Positions 18,746 to 28,020 of a DNA stretch of 64,000 nt are shown one piece after another. The position numbers and the translations under genes are program-made. The stretch's first letter is position 1. Every line of letters starts with the position of its first letter. Under the pieces are notes generated by a model that was not told where the DNA came from, did no database searches, and was given only the letters and a program-made list of their open reading frames with translations. The DNA comes from Microbulbifer litoralis (lineage in GTDB: Bacteria; Pseudomonadota; Gammaproteobacteria; Pseudomonadales; Cellvibrionaceae). The stretch lies in assembly GCF_023634065.1 (NCBI RefSeq), contig NZ_JALKCV010000004.1, positions 62,001 to 126,000 of the forward strand, read 5' to 3'.

Positions 18746-20880
18746 TGTCGCGTACCATCATGCTGGTGCCCCTCAGTGTCCGGGTTGGCATCACGTCCAT
18801 CAGCCTGGGCATTGTGCGCGCACTGGAACGCAACGGTGTCGGGGTCAGTTTCTTCAAGCCGGTCACCGAACCGCCGGCGCGCGACGGCAGCAGCGAACGC
18901 TCCACTGAGATCCTGCGCAGGGCATCCAGCCTGGAAATCCTGGATTCCTTCAGCGCCCAGCACGCGGAATCCATGATCTCCAATGGCAAGCTGTCGGAGC
19001 TGCTGGAGGAGATCCTGGCGCGCTACCGGGAGGGCGGCAAAGAGGCCGACGTGATCCTCGTCGAGGGTGTACTGCCCGATGCCGACAGCCAGTTCGCCAA
19101 CCAGCTCAATTACCAGATTGCCAAGACCCTGGACGCGGAAATCGTGCTGGTGGTGTGCCCGCACCGGGATTCCACCCAGCAGCTCAAGGAGCGGCTCGAA
19201 TTCGCCACCGCAATTTTCGGCGGCCGCGAGTCCCACCAGGTGGTCGGCTGCATCATCAACAAAGTGGGCGCGCCCACGCAGGTGCCGGATGCACCGGGTG
19301 CGGATATTACCGGTGTATTCGATGAGTCGGGTGTGCGCCGCAGCGAACTGGATATTCTGTCGCTCTACGGCAAGAGTCCATTGCGTATTGTCGGCTGTGT
19401 TCCCTGGAACGCAGAACTGCTGGCACCCAGGGCGGTGGACCTGGCGCGGCATTTCAATGCGGAAATCATCAACCGCGGCGACCTGGATCACCGGCGCTTG
19501 CGCAGTATCACTTTCTGCTCGCGCTCCCTCGGCAATATGATCTACCGCTTTGTGCCCGGCGCCATGCTGGTGACCTCCGGTGACCGCCCGGATGTGATCG
19601 TCGCCGCCTGCCTGGCGGCCATGAACGGGGTCAAGATCGGTTGCCTGCTGCTGACTGGCGGATACCAGCTGGAACCGATGGTGCGCAAACTGTGCACTCC
19701 GGCACTGGAGACGGGCCTGCCGGTGCTGCTGGTCCAGAACAACACCTGGCAGACGGCGCTGCAACTGCAGCATTTCAATACCCGCACACCGACCGACGAC
19801 CTCGAGCGGATCGACCGGGTCCAGGATTTTATTGCCGGCCACCTGGACCACCAGTGGATCCAGTCGTTGAGCGGCGAGTCGTCGCGCCCCAAGCGACTGT
19901 CTCCGCCCGCCTTCCGCTATCACCTGACAGAGCTGGCGCGCAAGGCCAACAGGCGCATCGTGCTGCCGGAGGGGGAAGAACCGCGCACGGTGCGCGCGGC
20001 AGTTATCTGCGCCGAGCGGGGCATCGCCCGACCGGTCCTGCTGGGCAATGCCAGGGATATCCACCGAACGGCGGAACAGCAGGGCGTCACGCTGGGCGAC
20101 AAGGTCGAAATCATCGAACCGGAAAGTGTGCGGGACCAATACGTGGAGCCGATGGTCGCGCTGCGCAAGAACAAGGGGCTGACGGAAGTCGTTGCGCGGG
20201 AGCAACTGCAGGACAACGTGGTGCTGGGCACCATGATGCTGGCCGAGGGAGAAGTCGACGGACTGGTGTCCGGAGCTCTACACACGACCGCCAACACCAT
20301 CCGCCCCGCCCTGCAACTGATCAAGACAGCCCCCGGGGCCAAGCTGGTTTCCTCCATATTTTTCATGCTGCTGCCGGAGCAGGTACTGGTCTACGGCGAC
20401 TGCGCCATCAACCCGGACCCCAACGCCGAGGAACTGGCGGATATCGCCATACAGTCGGCGGACTCGGCGGAGGCGTTCGGCATAGAACCGCGAGTGGCGA
20501 TGATCAGCTATTCCACGGGCAGTTCCGGTTCCGGTTCCGATGTGGAGAAAGTGCGCGAGGCGACAAAACTCGCCCAGGAGAAACGCCCGGACCTGGTGAT
20601 CGACGGCCCGCTGCAGTACGACGCGGCAGTGATGGAAAACGTCGCCGAGACAAAAGCCCCCGACAGCCCGGTGGCCGGCCGCGCAACGGTGTTCATCTTC
20701 CCGGACCTGAACACCGGCAACACCACCTACAAGGCCGTGCAGCGCAGCGCCGAACTGGTGAGCATCGGCCCCATGCTGCAGGGCATGCGTAAACCCGTCA
20801 ACGACCTGTCGCGCGGGGCACTGGTGGACGACATCATCTATACGATTGCGCTGACGGCGATTCAGGCGGATCAGTCCTAG
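18745..20880 (+). CDS. pta: Phosphate acetyltransferase
   Basis: Interconverts acetyl-CoA and acetyl phosphate, 711 residues (E. coli Pta 714). It has the long three-part architecture: an N-terminal BioD-like P-loop domain (about 1-215, with [16 protein letters not shown]), a central DRTGG domain (220-330, [16 protein letters not shown]) and the C-terminal catalytic domain (about 375-700, [45 protein letters not shown]). The start is the ATG in TGATG at the ackA stop. No strong terminator follows; a short hairpin lies at 20892. Confidence 0.96.
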   Translation: MSRTIMLVPLSVRVGITSISLGIVRALERNGVGVSFFKPVTEPPARDGSSERSTEILRRASSLEILDSFSAQHAESMISNGKLSELLEEILARYREGGKEADVILVEGVLPDADSQFANQLNYQIAKTLDAEIVLVVCPHRDSTQQLKERLEFATAIFGGRESHQVVGCIINKVGAPTQVPDAPGADITGVFDESGVRRSELDILSLYGKSPLRIVGCVPWNAELLAPRAVDLARHFNAEIINRGDLDHRRLRSITFCSRSLGNMIYRFVPGAMLVTSGDRPDVIVAACLAAMNGVKIGCLLLTGGYQLEPMVRKLCTPALETGLPVLLVQNNTWQTALQLQHFNTRTPTDDLERIDRVQDFIAGHLDHQWIQSLSGESSRPKRLSPPAFRYHLTELARKANRRIVLPEGEEPRTVRAAVICAERGIARPVLLGNARDIHRTAEQQGVTLGDKVEIIEPESVRDQYVEPMVALRKNKGLTEVVAREQLQDNVVLGTMMLAEGEVDGLVSGALHTTANTIRPALQLIKTAPGAKLVSSIFFMLLPEQVLVYGDCAINPDPNAEELADIAIQSADSAEAFGIEPRVAMISYSTGSSGSGSDVEKVREATKLAQEKRPDLVIDGPLQYDAAVMENVAETKAPDSPVAGRATVFIFPDLNTGNTTYKAVQRSAELVSIGPMLQGMRKPVNDLSRGALVDDIIYTIALTAIQADQS

Positions 20881-20891
20881 TGGGCCGTACG

Positions 20892-20909
20892 GGAAGTTTG
20901 CGAACTTCC
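20892..20909. terminator. Weak hairpin between convergent pta and the acetyl-CoA hydrolase gene
   Basis: Perfect seven-base arms GGAAGTT and AACTTCC around TGCG, just past the pta stop. There is no T-run on the plus strand, so intrinsic termination is doubtful. Confidence 0.3.
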
Positions 20910-20993
20910 TGCACAGAAAAATAGTTACAGGCGAGTCTGGCGTTCCCTTGCATCAGGTCCCGGCATTCTGTCCCATGAGCGGTCGCTCTTCCG

Positions 20994-23201
20994 TCAATCC
21001 CAGCGCAGCGGCCGCTTCAGATCGATAAACCGCTTCAGCGCACCGGCCACCGCGTAACCCTCCAGCCGGTGCTCGTAGGTATCGGTGCCCTCGAATGCCA
21101 TTCGTTCGAGGCAGCGGTGGATCCAGGCATTCTCTTCCGAGTGGTCTTTCCACATGCGGCGGCCGGTCAACACCAGCGGAACCATCTTCCACCATTTTTT
21201 GCTCTGCCGCTTGAGCTCTTTCAGGGCCACCGCCAGCAGCGCCTCCTCGTCGGTGAAGTCGGTGCCCAGCGGGAAGTGCGGCAACAGCCGCAGCGACTTT
21301 TCGTCGGCGAATACGGCGGCAATGCGCTCCGGGGTGTTCTCGGTGAATTCCAGCGGAATCGCGTAGTCCTTTTCCACCTTGACCGCACTCTTGGCTTTTT
21401 CCAGCAGCTCGCCCTGGAAGCGCGAGTCGCAGATGCAAAGCATGGCGGTGATGACATCCCGGTCGGTCTTGCCGCGCAGGTCCGCCACGCCGTACTCGGT
21501 GACGACGATATCGCGCAGGTGCCGCGGTATGGTGCAGTGGGGGTATTCCCAGACGATATTGCTTTTGATCTCGCCGTTGCTGCGGCGGGTGGCGGGGACG
21601 GCGATGATCGAGCGGCCACCCGGCAGTTCGTGGGCCTGGGCGACGAAGTTGTACTGTCCCCCTACCCCGCTCACCACCTGGCCGTTTTCCAGGCCGTCGG
21701 AAATCACGGCGCCGTTCAGGGTCACCATCATGGCCGAATTGACAAAGCGTGCGCTGCGGCGCTGTGCCACCTTCAGTTCGCGGTTTTCCTGCAGGTCGTT
21801 GATAAAATCGATCGCGGTCATATTGATGCCGGCGCGTTCATCGTCCGGCATTTCCCGCAGTTCCTCGTACATGGACGCGGGCCCCAGGTAGAAACCGCCG
21901 TGCAGCCAGGTGGCTCCCTTCAATGGTTCGTTCAGGCAGCGGCCCAGCAGGCGCCGGCGGCCGTGTTCGCTGTGCAGGTCGCACTCTTCCTCTTCGCCAT
22001 CCGGGGTCATCAGCCGGTGGCCCCGCCAGCTGTAGCTGGGGTCCACGATACCCATCTTCTGCAGGAAAACCGTATCGCTCTCTGTCAGTGGGCAGCGGAT
22101 GCGGCCGCTGTCCCGCAGTGCCAGCAATGTCTCCTCGTTGACGGTGGTGGTGATGACATCGTCGTCGAGCAGCCGCTGGATATCCGCATCGGGATAGACT
22201 TCGCGTTTCAGCACACCGGCGCGGCGCAGGTGCAGAAAGCCGGGCGGCACCATCTCGCTGGCGCCGTACAGGCCGTGGCTGAAAGGCTCCAGCATGGGCG
22301 GCAACTTCTGGCGCAGTTGCAGTGAATCGTCACAGGTCAGGTCCCGCACCACACAGCGGAACTGTTCGTTGTCGGTCTGGCGCAGACGCAATGCGTGGCA
22401 GACCGCATCGCCGAGCGCGCCGATCCCCACCTGCAGGGTACCGCCGTCGACCACCAGGCTGGCGATATGGAAAGCGAGGCCGTATTCGGTAAAGCTGACC
22501 GGCGGCGAGGGCGCCGGGAACAGCGGTACATCGAATGTATCGCCCTCGAGCAGAAAGTCGAACTCCGCCATATCCAGCAATGCATCGTTACCGAGAAATG
22601 GCAACTGTGGGTTGCTCTCGCCGAGCAGGAACAGCGGATAGTTTTCCAGTTCCCGGGCCATGCGCAGTACCGGCAGTGTCAGGTCGGTATTGCTGCTCAG
22701 GCTGAGTTGCTCGCCGTCCGCTGCGGGCGAGACCATCTGTGCGATCACGTTGACACCGCGGTCGATCAGGTCCCGCGCTACATGCGTGTAGTTGGAACTG
22801 ACGTAGTCCTGTTGCACTGTTGGATTGCCGAGGAAGCTGCCCGGCTGCAGGAAGAATTCGCACACCTCGATATTGTCCGGCAGCATCCTCTTGCGCCGCG
22901 CTGGGGTATAGGCGAGATCCTGGTAGCGGTTGTAGAGACGGTCCAGCAGCGGCTGGATAAAACGCCGCTCTATCTCGCTGTGACCGAGCGGCCGCTCCAG
23001 CGTCAGTGCCGTAAAAATGGTCAGGGAGATCGACGGGTCGGCGGCGGCGCGGGCGTAGAGCGCATTGGCGAAATGATTGGCCTTGCCGATACCCAGCGGC
23101 AGGCCGAGCACGATACGCTTGCCGACCTTTTCCAGCACCGCATCCACACAGGTCTCGGCGCAGGAAAAGCGCTGCGGGTCTCGCTGGGGCATTTTTGCCA
23201 T
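20994..23201 (-). CDS. Acetyl-CoA hydrolase/transferase family protein
   Basis: Member of the acetyl-CoA hydrolase/CoA-transferase family (two NagB-like halves), 735 residues, longer than the ~500 of the classic succinyl-CoA:acetate enzymes. The N-half contains VLGLPLGIGKANHFANALY. The C-half contains NGAVISDGLENGQVVSGVGGQYNFVAQAHELPGGRSIIAVPAT and the TEYGVADLRGKTDRD signature of the C-terminal domain. It lies 24 bp downstream of the FadE-type gene on the same strand, so probably an operon. A role in moving or hydrolysing acyl-CoA thioesters released by beta-oxidation is plausible; hydrolase and transferase activity cannot be separated here. Confidence 0.85.
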   Translation of the reverse strand: MAKMPQRDPQRFSCAETCVDAVLEKVGKRIVLGLPLGIGKANHFANALYARAAADPSISLTIFTALTLERPLGHSEIERRFIQPLLDRLYNRYQDLAYTPARRKRMLPDNIEVCEFFLQPGSFLGNPTVQQDYVSSNYTHVARDLIDRGVNVIAQMVSPAADGEQLSLSSNTDLTLPVLRMARELENYPLFLLGESNPQLPFLGNDALLDMAEFDFLLEGDTFDVPLFPAPSPPVSFTEYGLAFHIASLVVDGGTLQVGIGALGDAVCHALRLRQTDNEQFRCVVRDLTCDDSLQLRQKLPPMLEPFSHGLYGASEMVPPGFLHLRRAGVLKREVYPDADIQRLLDDDVITTTVNEETLLALRDSGRIRCPLTESDTVFLQKMGIVDPSYSWRGHRLMTPDGEEEECDLHSEHGRRRLLGRCLNEPLKGATWLHGGFYLGPASMYEELREMPDDERAGINMTAIDFINDLQENRELKVAQRRSARFVNSAMMVTLNGAVISDGLENGQVVSGVGGQYNFVAQAHELPGGRSIIAVPATRRSNGEIKSNIVWEYPHCTIPRHLRDIVVTEYGVADLRGKTDRDVITAMLCICDSRFQGELLEKAKSAVKVEKDYAIPLEFTENTPERIAAVFADEKSLRLLPHFPLGTDFTDEEALLAVALKELKRQSKKWWKMVPLVLTGRRMWKDHSEENAWIHRCLERMAFEGTDTYEHRLEGYAVAGALKRFIDLKRPLRWD

Positions 23202-23225
23202 CGACGGCCCTTCCCGGATCCGCGG

Positions 23226-25457
23226 CTAGGATTTCTTCCCGGCCAGTTCGTCAAACTCGAAATGGTCGACCTGGATCGCCATGTCCACCGCATCGGCGGC
23301 ATCGCGCAACCTGTCGGCCTCCTCGTCGCTGATCAGTTTTTTCTCCAGCGCCTCGTCGACCGTCTTGCGGCTGAACATGCGGATGCCGCCGCGCTTCATC
23401 TTGTCGCGGGCGTCTTCGGTCTCACAGACCTTGTTGAAGGCCTGCTCCACCAGGTCGACACCGTCGCCGGGGTTGCCGAGGAAGACCCCCTTTGTCAGGC
23501 GGTCGCGGGTGTCCGACGGTGTCATCAGCAGGTCGGCGCAGGCTTTCGCCTGGCGATCGGACGCGGTGTGCACGCTGTGGCCCCAGGGCATGGTCAGGAA
23601 ATGCAGCAGCTGGCCCACGAAGCGATGGGGGAAGTTCTGGAACACCTCCAGCAGGCTCACCTCGATATTGTGCAGCCCGGCGCGCATGGCGAATTCGAGC
23701 AACGGCCGGTCCTCCCTGGGACTGCCGTCGTCCTTGAAGCGCTTCAGGGTACAGCTGAGCAGGTAGAGTTCGCTGAGTACATCACCGAGGCGGGCGGAGA
23801 TCATCTCCTTGCGCTTCAGTTCGCCGCCCAGTGTCATCAGGGACACCTCGGTGGTCAGCGTCAGGATGGCCGAGTAGCGGTTCAATTGCCGGTAGTACTT
23901 GGCCGCCTTGCCCACGCCGCGGGGGCTGCTGGCAAAGAGCCCCACGGTCCAGCCGTGGAAGACGCCGCGCAGGAAGGTCTTGACCGAGAACCAGACATGT
24001 TTCGGCAGCAGCTTGTCGAGCTCTTCGACACCGGCTTCATCATCGTCGTTTTCCGCCGCCAGCATTTCGTCGAGCAGGTAGGGGTGGCAGCGGATGGCCC
24101 CCTGGCCGAAGATCATCAGGCTGCGGGTCAGGATATTGGCGCCCTCGACGGTAATCGCCACCGGCACGGCGCGGTAGACGTTGCCCAGGTAGTTCATGGG
24201 GCCGTCGATCACCGCCTTGCCGGCATGGATGTCCATGGCATCGTTGACCGACTGGCGCAGGCCGGTGGTGGCGTGGGCCTTCATGATCGCGGAGATCACC
24301 GCCGGCTTGAGCCCCTTGTCCAGGGCCCGGGTGGTGGTCTTGTGGGCGCTGTCGAGTACATAGGCGATACCGGCGATCTCCGCCAGCCGCCGCTGCACGC
24401 CCTCGAATTTGCCGATGGGAATACTGAACTGCTCGCGGATGCGGGCGTAGGCGCCGGTGGTGCGCGCCGCCATCTTGGCGCCGCCGGTGGACAGCGAGGG
24501 CAGCGAAATGCCGCGGCCGGCTGCCAGCGCGCTCATCAGCATATGCCAGCCCCTGCCGACATTCTCCCGCCCGCCGATGATCCAGTCCATGGGCACGAAG
24601 ACGTCCTTGCCCCAATTGGGACCGTTCATGAACGCCTGAAGCGCCGGCAGGTGCCGCTGGCCGATGGTCACGCCCTCGGTATCCGTAGGCACCAGCGCCA
24701 CGGTAATCCCCAGTTCCTCCTGGTCGCCGAGGATATGGTCCGGGTCGTAGAGTTTGAAGGCCAGCCCGAGGATGGTGGCCACCGGGCCCAGGGTGATATA
24801 GCGCTTGTGCCAGTTGACGCGCATACCCAGGGTCTTTTCCCCCTTGTACTCGCCGTAACAGACGACGCCCCTGTCGACCATCGAGGCGGCGTCGGAGCCG
24901 GCCTCGGGGCTGGTGAGGCCGAAACACGGAATCTCGCGGCCGTCCGCCAGCCGCGGCAGGTAGTAATCCTTCTGTTCGTCGGTGCCGTGGGCCATCAGCA
25001 GTTCGCCCGGACCCAGTGAGTTGGGCACCATGACCGTCACACCGACACTGGTACTGCGAGTCGAGATCTTGGTGACGATCTGTGCGTGTGCGGTCGGGGA
25101 AAACCCGAGGCCGCCGTATTCCTTGGGGATGATGATGCCGAAGAAGCGCTCCCTCTTGATGAACTCCCAGACCTCCTGCGGCAGGTCGTGGTCCTCGTAG
25201 CTGATCTGCCAGTCATCGACCATGCGGCACAGCTCTTCCACCGGGCCGTCCAGGAAGGCGCGCTCCTCTTCGGAGAGTTCCGGCGGGCCCATATTCAGCA
25301 GCTGTTCCCAGTCGGGTTTGCCCGACAACAGCTCCGCATCCCACCAGACCTCACCGGCCTCCATCGCCTCGCGCTCGGTATCCGAGATGGGCGGCAGTAC
25401 TTTCCTGATCAAGTTCAATAGCGGGCGGGTAATCCACTTCTTGCGCAGGTCGCTCAT
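23226..25457 (-). CDS. FadE-type acyl-CoA dehydrogenase
   Basis: FAD-dependent first enzyme of fatty-acid beta-oxidation, 743 residues. It has an N-terminal/middle acyl-CoA dehydrogenase core (PKEYGGLGFSPTAHAQIV, GLTSPEAGSDAASM, RTTGAYARIREQF, GGAKMAARTTG) and the long C-terminal extension (DUF1974) typical of the E. coli FadE group (814 residues). ATG 25457 begins MSDLRKKW; the extra 26 residues of the longest reading have no family match. It is followed 24 bp later by the acetyl-CoA hydrolase/transferase gene. It can be called fadE-like; chain-length preference is unknown. Confidence 0.92.
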   Translation of the reverse strand: MSDLRKKWITRPLLNLIRKVLPPISDTEREAMEAGEVWWDAELLSGKPDWEQLLNMGPPELSEEERAFLDGPVEELCRMVDDWQISYEDHDLPQEVWEFIKRERFFGIIIPKEYGGLGFSPTAHAQIVTKISTRSTSVGVTVMVPNSLGPGELLMAHGTDEQKDYYLPRLADGREIPCFGLTSPEAGSDAASMVDRGVVCYGEYKGEKTLGMRVNWHKRYITLGPVATILGLAFKLYDPDHILGDQEELGITVALVPTDTEGVTIGQRHLPALQAFMNGPNWGKDVFVPMDWIIGGRENVGRGWHMLMSALAAGRGISLPSLSTGGAKMAARTTGAYARIREQFSIPIGKFEGVQRRLAEIAGIAYVLDSAHKTTTRALDKGLKPAVISAIMKAHATTGLRQSVNDAMDIHAGKAVIDGPMNYLGNVYRAVPVAITVEGANILTRSLMIFGQGAIRCHPYLLDEMLAAENDDDEAGVEELDKLLPKHVWFSVKTFLRGVFHGWTVGLFASSPRGVGKAAKYYRQLNRYSAILTLTTEVSLMTLGGELKRKEMISARLGDVLSELYLLSCTLKRFKDDGSPREDRPLLEFAMRAGLHNIEVSLLEVFQNFPHRFVGQLLHFLTMPWGHSVHTASDRQAKACADLLMTPSDTRDRLTKGVFLGNPGDGVDLVEQAFNKVCETEDARDKMKRGGIRMFSRKTVDEALEKKLISDEEADRLRDAADAVDMAIQVDHFEFDELAGKKS

Positions 25458-25550
25458 TTTTGTACCTTCCAGATGGCTGTGCGTCGCGGGCCGCAAAACG
25501 GGGCGCCACATGCAGGGGACTGTGTCAGCTGACAATGATAGGCAAGGATC

Positions 25551-26393
25551 TCAAGCGAGTGCCAGCGCGCCGATACCGGCAAAGATAATCAGCGCCGCAA
25601 TCATCCTTCGCGGGGAAAAACGCTCGTCCAGTGCATAGACCGAGATGACCGATGCAAACAGGATGCTGGTTTCACGCGTCGCTGCAACCGCCGCTACCGG
25701 CATGATCGACGTGGCCCAGAGTGCCACAGCAAAGCCGCCGCTGGCCAGCAGGCCGGAAGCGGAGCCGCGCAGCAGGTTGGCGCGGGCAAAGGTAAAGCCG
25801 CGCACCGGCTGCGTGCACAGCACGGCCAGCAGGATGCCCGATCCGGACAGTATCTCCAGCCAGGCAACAAAGCTCAGCGGATTGGCCACCGCCCGCACAC
25901 CGGCGGCGCCCAGGGTGGTATAGCCGGTTATGGCAACGCCGGTGCCCAGCGACAGCAGGATGCCGCTGCGCGATACCCGCAGTTCCTTCATGATCAGCGC
26001 AAAGATGCCGCAGGTTACCAGCAGCACGCCGGTCAGCTGCAAGGGGCGCAGCGATTCATCCAGGAACAGCAATGCCGCGGTGGCCACCAGCAACGGGGTC
26101 ACACCGCGGGCAACCGGGTAAGCGGTACCGTAATCCAGTACGCGGTAGCTCCGCGTCAGCAGGAAAAAGTAGAGATACTGGAAAAGCGCTCCGCCCGCGA
26201 GGTAGCCGAGTGCCGCGGGGTCCGGCGGTGGCAGGTGCAGCGCCAGGAAGGCGCCCAACAGCAGGCCCACACTGCGAATCATCGCCAGCTGCAGGAATGC
26301 TTCAGCGCTGTGTTTGACTACTGCGTTCCAGGTGGCGTGGGCCAGGGCGGAGAGCAGGACCAGTCCGTAGACAAGTGATTCCGGTACTACCAA
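25551..26393 (-). CDS. EamA/DMT-family transporter
   Basis: Inner-membrane protein of 280 residues with ten predicted helices in two EamA repeats (about 8-135 and 140-280). Typical motifs are ALAHATWNAVVKHS near the start and LDYGTAYPVARGVTPLLVA at the end of the first repeat; the second half ends FSPRRMIAALIIFAGI. Substrates in this superfamily are mostly amino acids or metabolites exported from the cell; none can be assigned. It lies 46 bp after rraA on the same strand, and the two may be co-transcribed. Confidence 0.85.
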   Translation of the reverse strand: MVVPESLVYGLVLLSALAHATWNAVVKHSAEAFLQLAMIRSVGLLLGAFLALHLPPPDPAALGYLAGGALFQYLYFFLLTRSYRVLDYGTAYPVARGVTPLLVATAALLFLDESLRPLQLTGVLLVTCGIFALIMKELRVSRSGILLSLGTGVAITGYTTLGAAGVRAVANPLSFVAWLEILSGSGILLAVLCTQPVRGFTFARANLLRGSASGLLASGGFAVALWATSIMPVAAVAATRETSILFASVISVYALDERFSPRRMIAALIIFAGIGALALA

Positions 26394-26439
26394 TTTGAAC
26401 TCATTAACCTGTTCCGGCGCGGCCCGCGAGCCGCCGAAA

Positions 26440-26919
26440 TCAGATCAGGGACCGGGGCGAGACGATGACGCCGTTGTTGTCTGCATAGAGGTATTCGCCA
26501 GGCGTGAAAGTGACACCACCAAAAGCGACCGGCAGATCGCGTTCGCCGATCCCTTTCTTTTCGGTTTTCATCGGGTGAGTGCCGAGAGCCTGTACTCCTA
26601 ACTGTAGCCCAGAAATCTCGTCCACATCGCGGATGCAACCGTACATGACGATCCCCTCCCAGCCATTGGCGCAGGCTTTCTCGGCCAACTGGTCTCCCAG
26701 GCAGGCTCGCCGCATGGAGCCGCCGGCGTCCACCACCAGCACCCTGCCCTGGCCCTGTTCCGCCACCAGCTCGCGCACCAGGGAGTTATCCTCAAAGCAC
26801 TTGATGGTGACTATCTGCCCACCAAACTGCTGGCGCCCGCCGTAGTTCACGAACATCGGCTCGACCACTTGCACGAGATCGGCGTACTCATCGCAGAGAT
26901 CCGGTGTGGAAATCGACAT
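26440..26919 (-). CDS. rraA: Ribonuclease E activity regulator RraA
   Basis: Trimeric protein that binds and inhibits RNase E, 159 residues (E. coli 161). Signature segments: [19 protein letters not shown], the conserved [22 protein letters not shown] and [15 protein letters not shown], and [19 protein letters not shown]. Some relatives show aldolase activity, and the D-G-G and R-x-x-x-L-G-D residues used for that are present. Upstream lie the terminator and gene of an L,D-transpeptidase on the same strand. Confidence 0.95.
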   Translation of the reverse strand: MSISTPDLCDEYADLVQVVEPMFVNYGGRQQFGGQIVTIKCFEDNSLVRELVAEQGQGRVLVVDAGGSMRRACLGDQLAEKACANGWEGIVMYGCIRDVDEISGLQLGVQALGTHPMKTEKKGIGERDLPVAFGGVTFTPGEYLYADNNGVIVSPRSLI

Positions 26920-26990
26920 AAAACCCCCAAAGTTATCCGTGGATTGTCACGCGCGATAATAGCGGCTCCCGGCGTTACCTGCAGATCAAT

Positions 26991-27030
26991 AAAAAAATAC
27001 CGGGTATTACCGCAATGGATAATACCCGGC
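26991..27030 (-). terminator. Rho-independent terminator of the L,D-transpeptidase gene
   Basis: CCGGGTATTA (27000-27009) pairs with TAATACCCGG (27020-27029) around a ten-base loop. Seven A residues at 26991-26997 give the T-run on the minus strand. Confidence 0.85.
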
Positions 27031-27057
27031 AGGTCTCGAGCGATTCCGACTGGCGCT

Positions 27058-27630
27058 CTACCAGGTTACGCGTACCGGAGTCCCGACCCGCACGTGGCGG
27101 AAGAACTTCTGTGCCATCTGCGGGGGCATACGCACACAGCCGTGGGAAGCCGGGTAGTTGGGTACATGGCCGGACGCGTGCATGCCGATACCGCCGTTGA
27201 AACGGATATAGTTATTCATCTTGGCGCCGCGATAGTAGGTTCCCGCTGGACGGCGATCCTTGCGTGTATTGACGTTGGCCTTGACCACACGACCGGTGCG
27301 ACGGTCCACGTAGCTGCCATAGATCGACGAGCGGTGACGGGGATGCTTGGACAGCACGCGGAAGTGTCCGGGGCTGGTGCCATACCCCTTTTTGCCAGAC
27401 GAAACCTTGGATACGCCGACAAGCTTGCCACCTTTGTAGAGATAGGCCCGCTGTTCACTCAGGGAAATCCTTATCTTTGATGGCCCAGAGGCACTGGCTG
27501 CCGCGTGCTCGTCAAACCAGTTGCCACCGCGGGGATTTGCCCAGCCCGATGGCGCCACCAGCAATGCGCCCAGGAAGAGTATCAGACTGGCATAGAGTAT
27601 CGGACTCCAGTTTCGTCTGCTTGAATGCAT
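27058..27630 (-). CDS. L,D-transpeptidase (YkuD domain)
   Basis: Exported peptidoglycan cross-linking or lipoprotein-attachment enzyme, 190 residues. A hydrophobic N-terminal segment (11-31) is a signal peptide or anchor. The YkuD domain (about 52-190) has the catalytic motif with H151 in GMHASG, H163 and C165 in ASHGCVRMP. The mature protein is very basic (KANVNTRKDRRPAGTYYR). The ATG is preceded by GAGGTGAG. It stands alone between its own terminator and an empty upstream region. The exact cross-link formed (3-3, or Braun lipoprotein) is not deducible. Confidence 0.92.
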   Translation of the reverse strand: MHSSRRNWSPILYASLILFLGALLVAPSGWANPRGGNWFDEHAAASASGPSKIRISLSEQRAYLYKGGKLVGVSKVSSGKKGYGTSPGHFRVLSKHPRHRSSIYGSYVDRRTGRVVKANVNTRKDRRPAGTYYRGAKMNNYIRFNGGIGMHASGHVPNYPASHGCVRMPPQMAQKFFRHVRVGTPVRVTW

Positions 27631-27980
27631 GGCTCACCTCACTCACTTGGTCTATTGGTACCGAATACACAGTTCGGCGCTCCGTGCCCCGTAACCCCGC
27701 GCCGGGAGATTGATCCGCTGTTTCCGGCTTCTCCGGCCAGCAGTGCGAAACAGCTTTCTCCTTTCGCGCGCAGATGTGGACTATTCGGATTTTATTGAGG
27801 AGGGTGCAATTGCTTAGATTGAATGCTTCTCTTCGGATAGCGCGTTATCGGGATGGGGATTGAACATAAGGTGCAGACAGCGGAGAGACCACGAAAATGG
27901 CAGGAAAAAATCGGTCAATAACCGCTCTTGAGTAAAACAAAAGACCAGTAAACCCGCATTATCCAACTGCAGTGAAGGGC
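27631..27980. other. Intergenic stretch without gene
   Basis: About 350 bases between the L,D-transpeptidase start and the ppsA terminator. It presumably contains the transpeptidase promoter near 27640-27800. I see no ORF with family resemblance, no tRNA-like fold and no clear repeat. Confidence 0.5.
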
Positions 27981-28006
27981 ATTAAAAAAGCGGCCTATCG
28001 GGCCGC
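27981..28006 (-). terminator. Rho-independent terminator of ppsA
   Basis: GCGGCC (27990-27995) and GGCCGC (28001-28006) with a five-base loop. The A-run at 27984-27989 provides the T-tract on the minus strand, 14 bases past the ppsA stop. Confidence 0.85.
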
Positions 28007-28020
28007 TTTCAGGGAGGAAA

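Noticed and set aside
22395-25019. An 874-residue plus-strand frame across two minus-strand genes
   Set aside because: It spans the boundary of two real genes (FadE-type and acetyl-CoA hydrolase) and shows no conserved motif.
27631-27980. Small ORFs in the gap upstream of the L,D-transpeptidase
   Set aside because: None has a ribosome-binding site or recognisable sequence.
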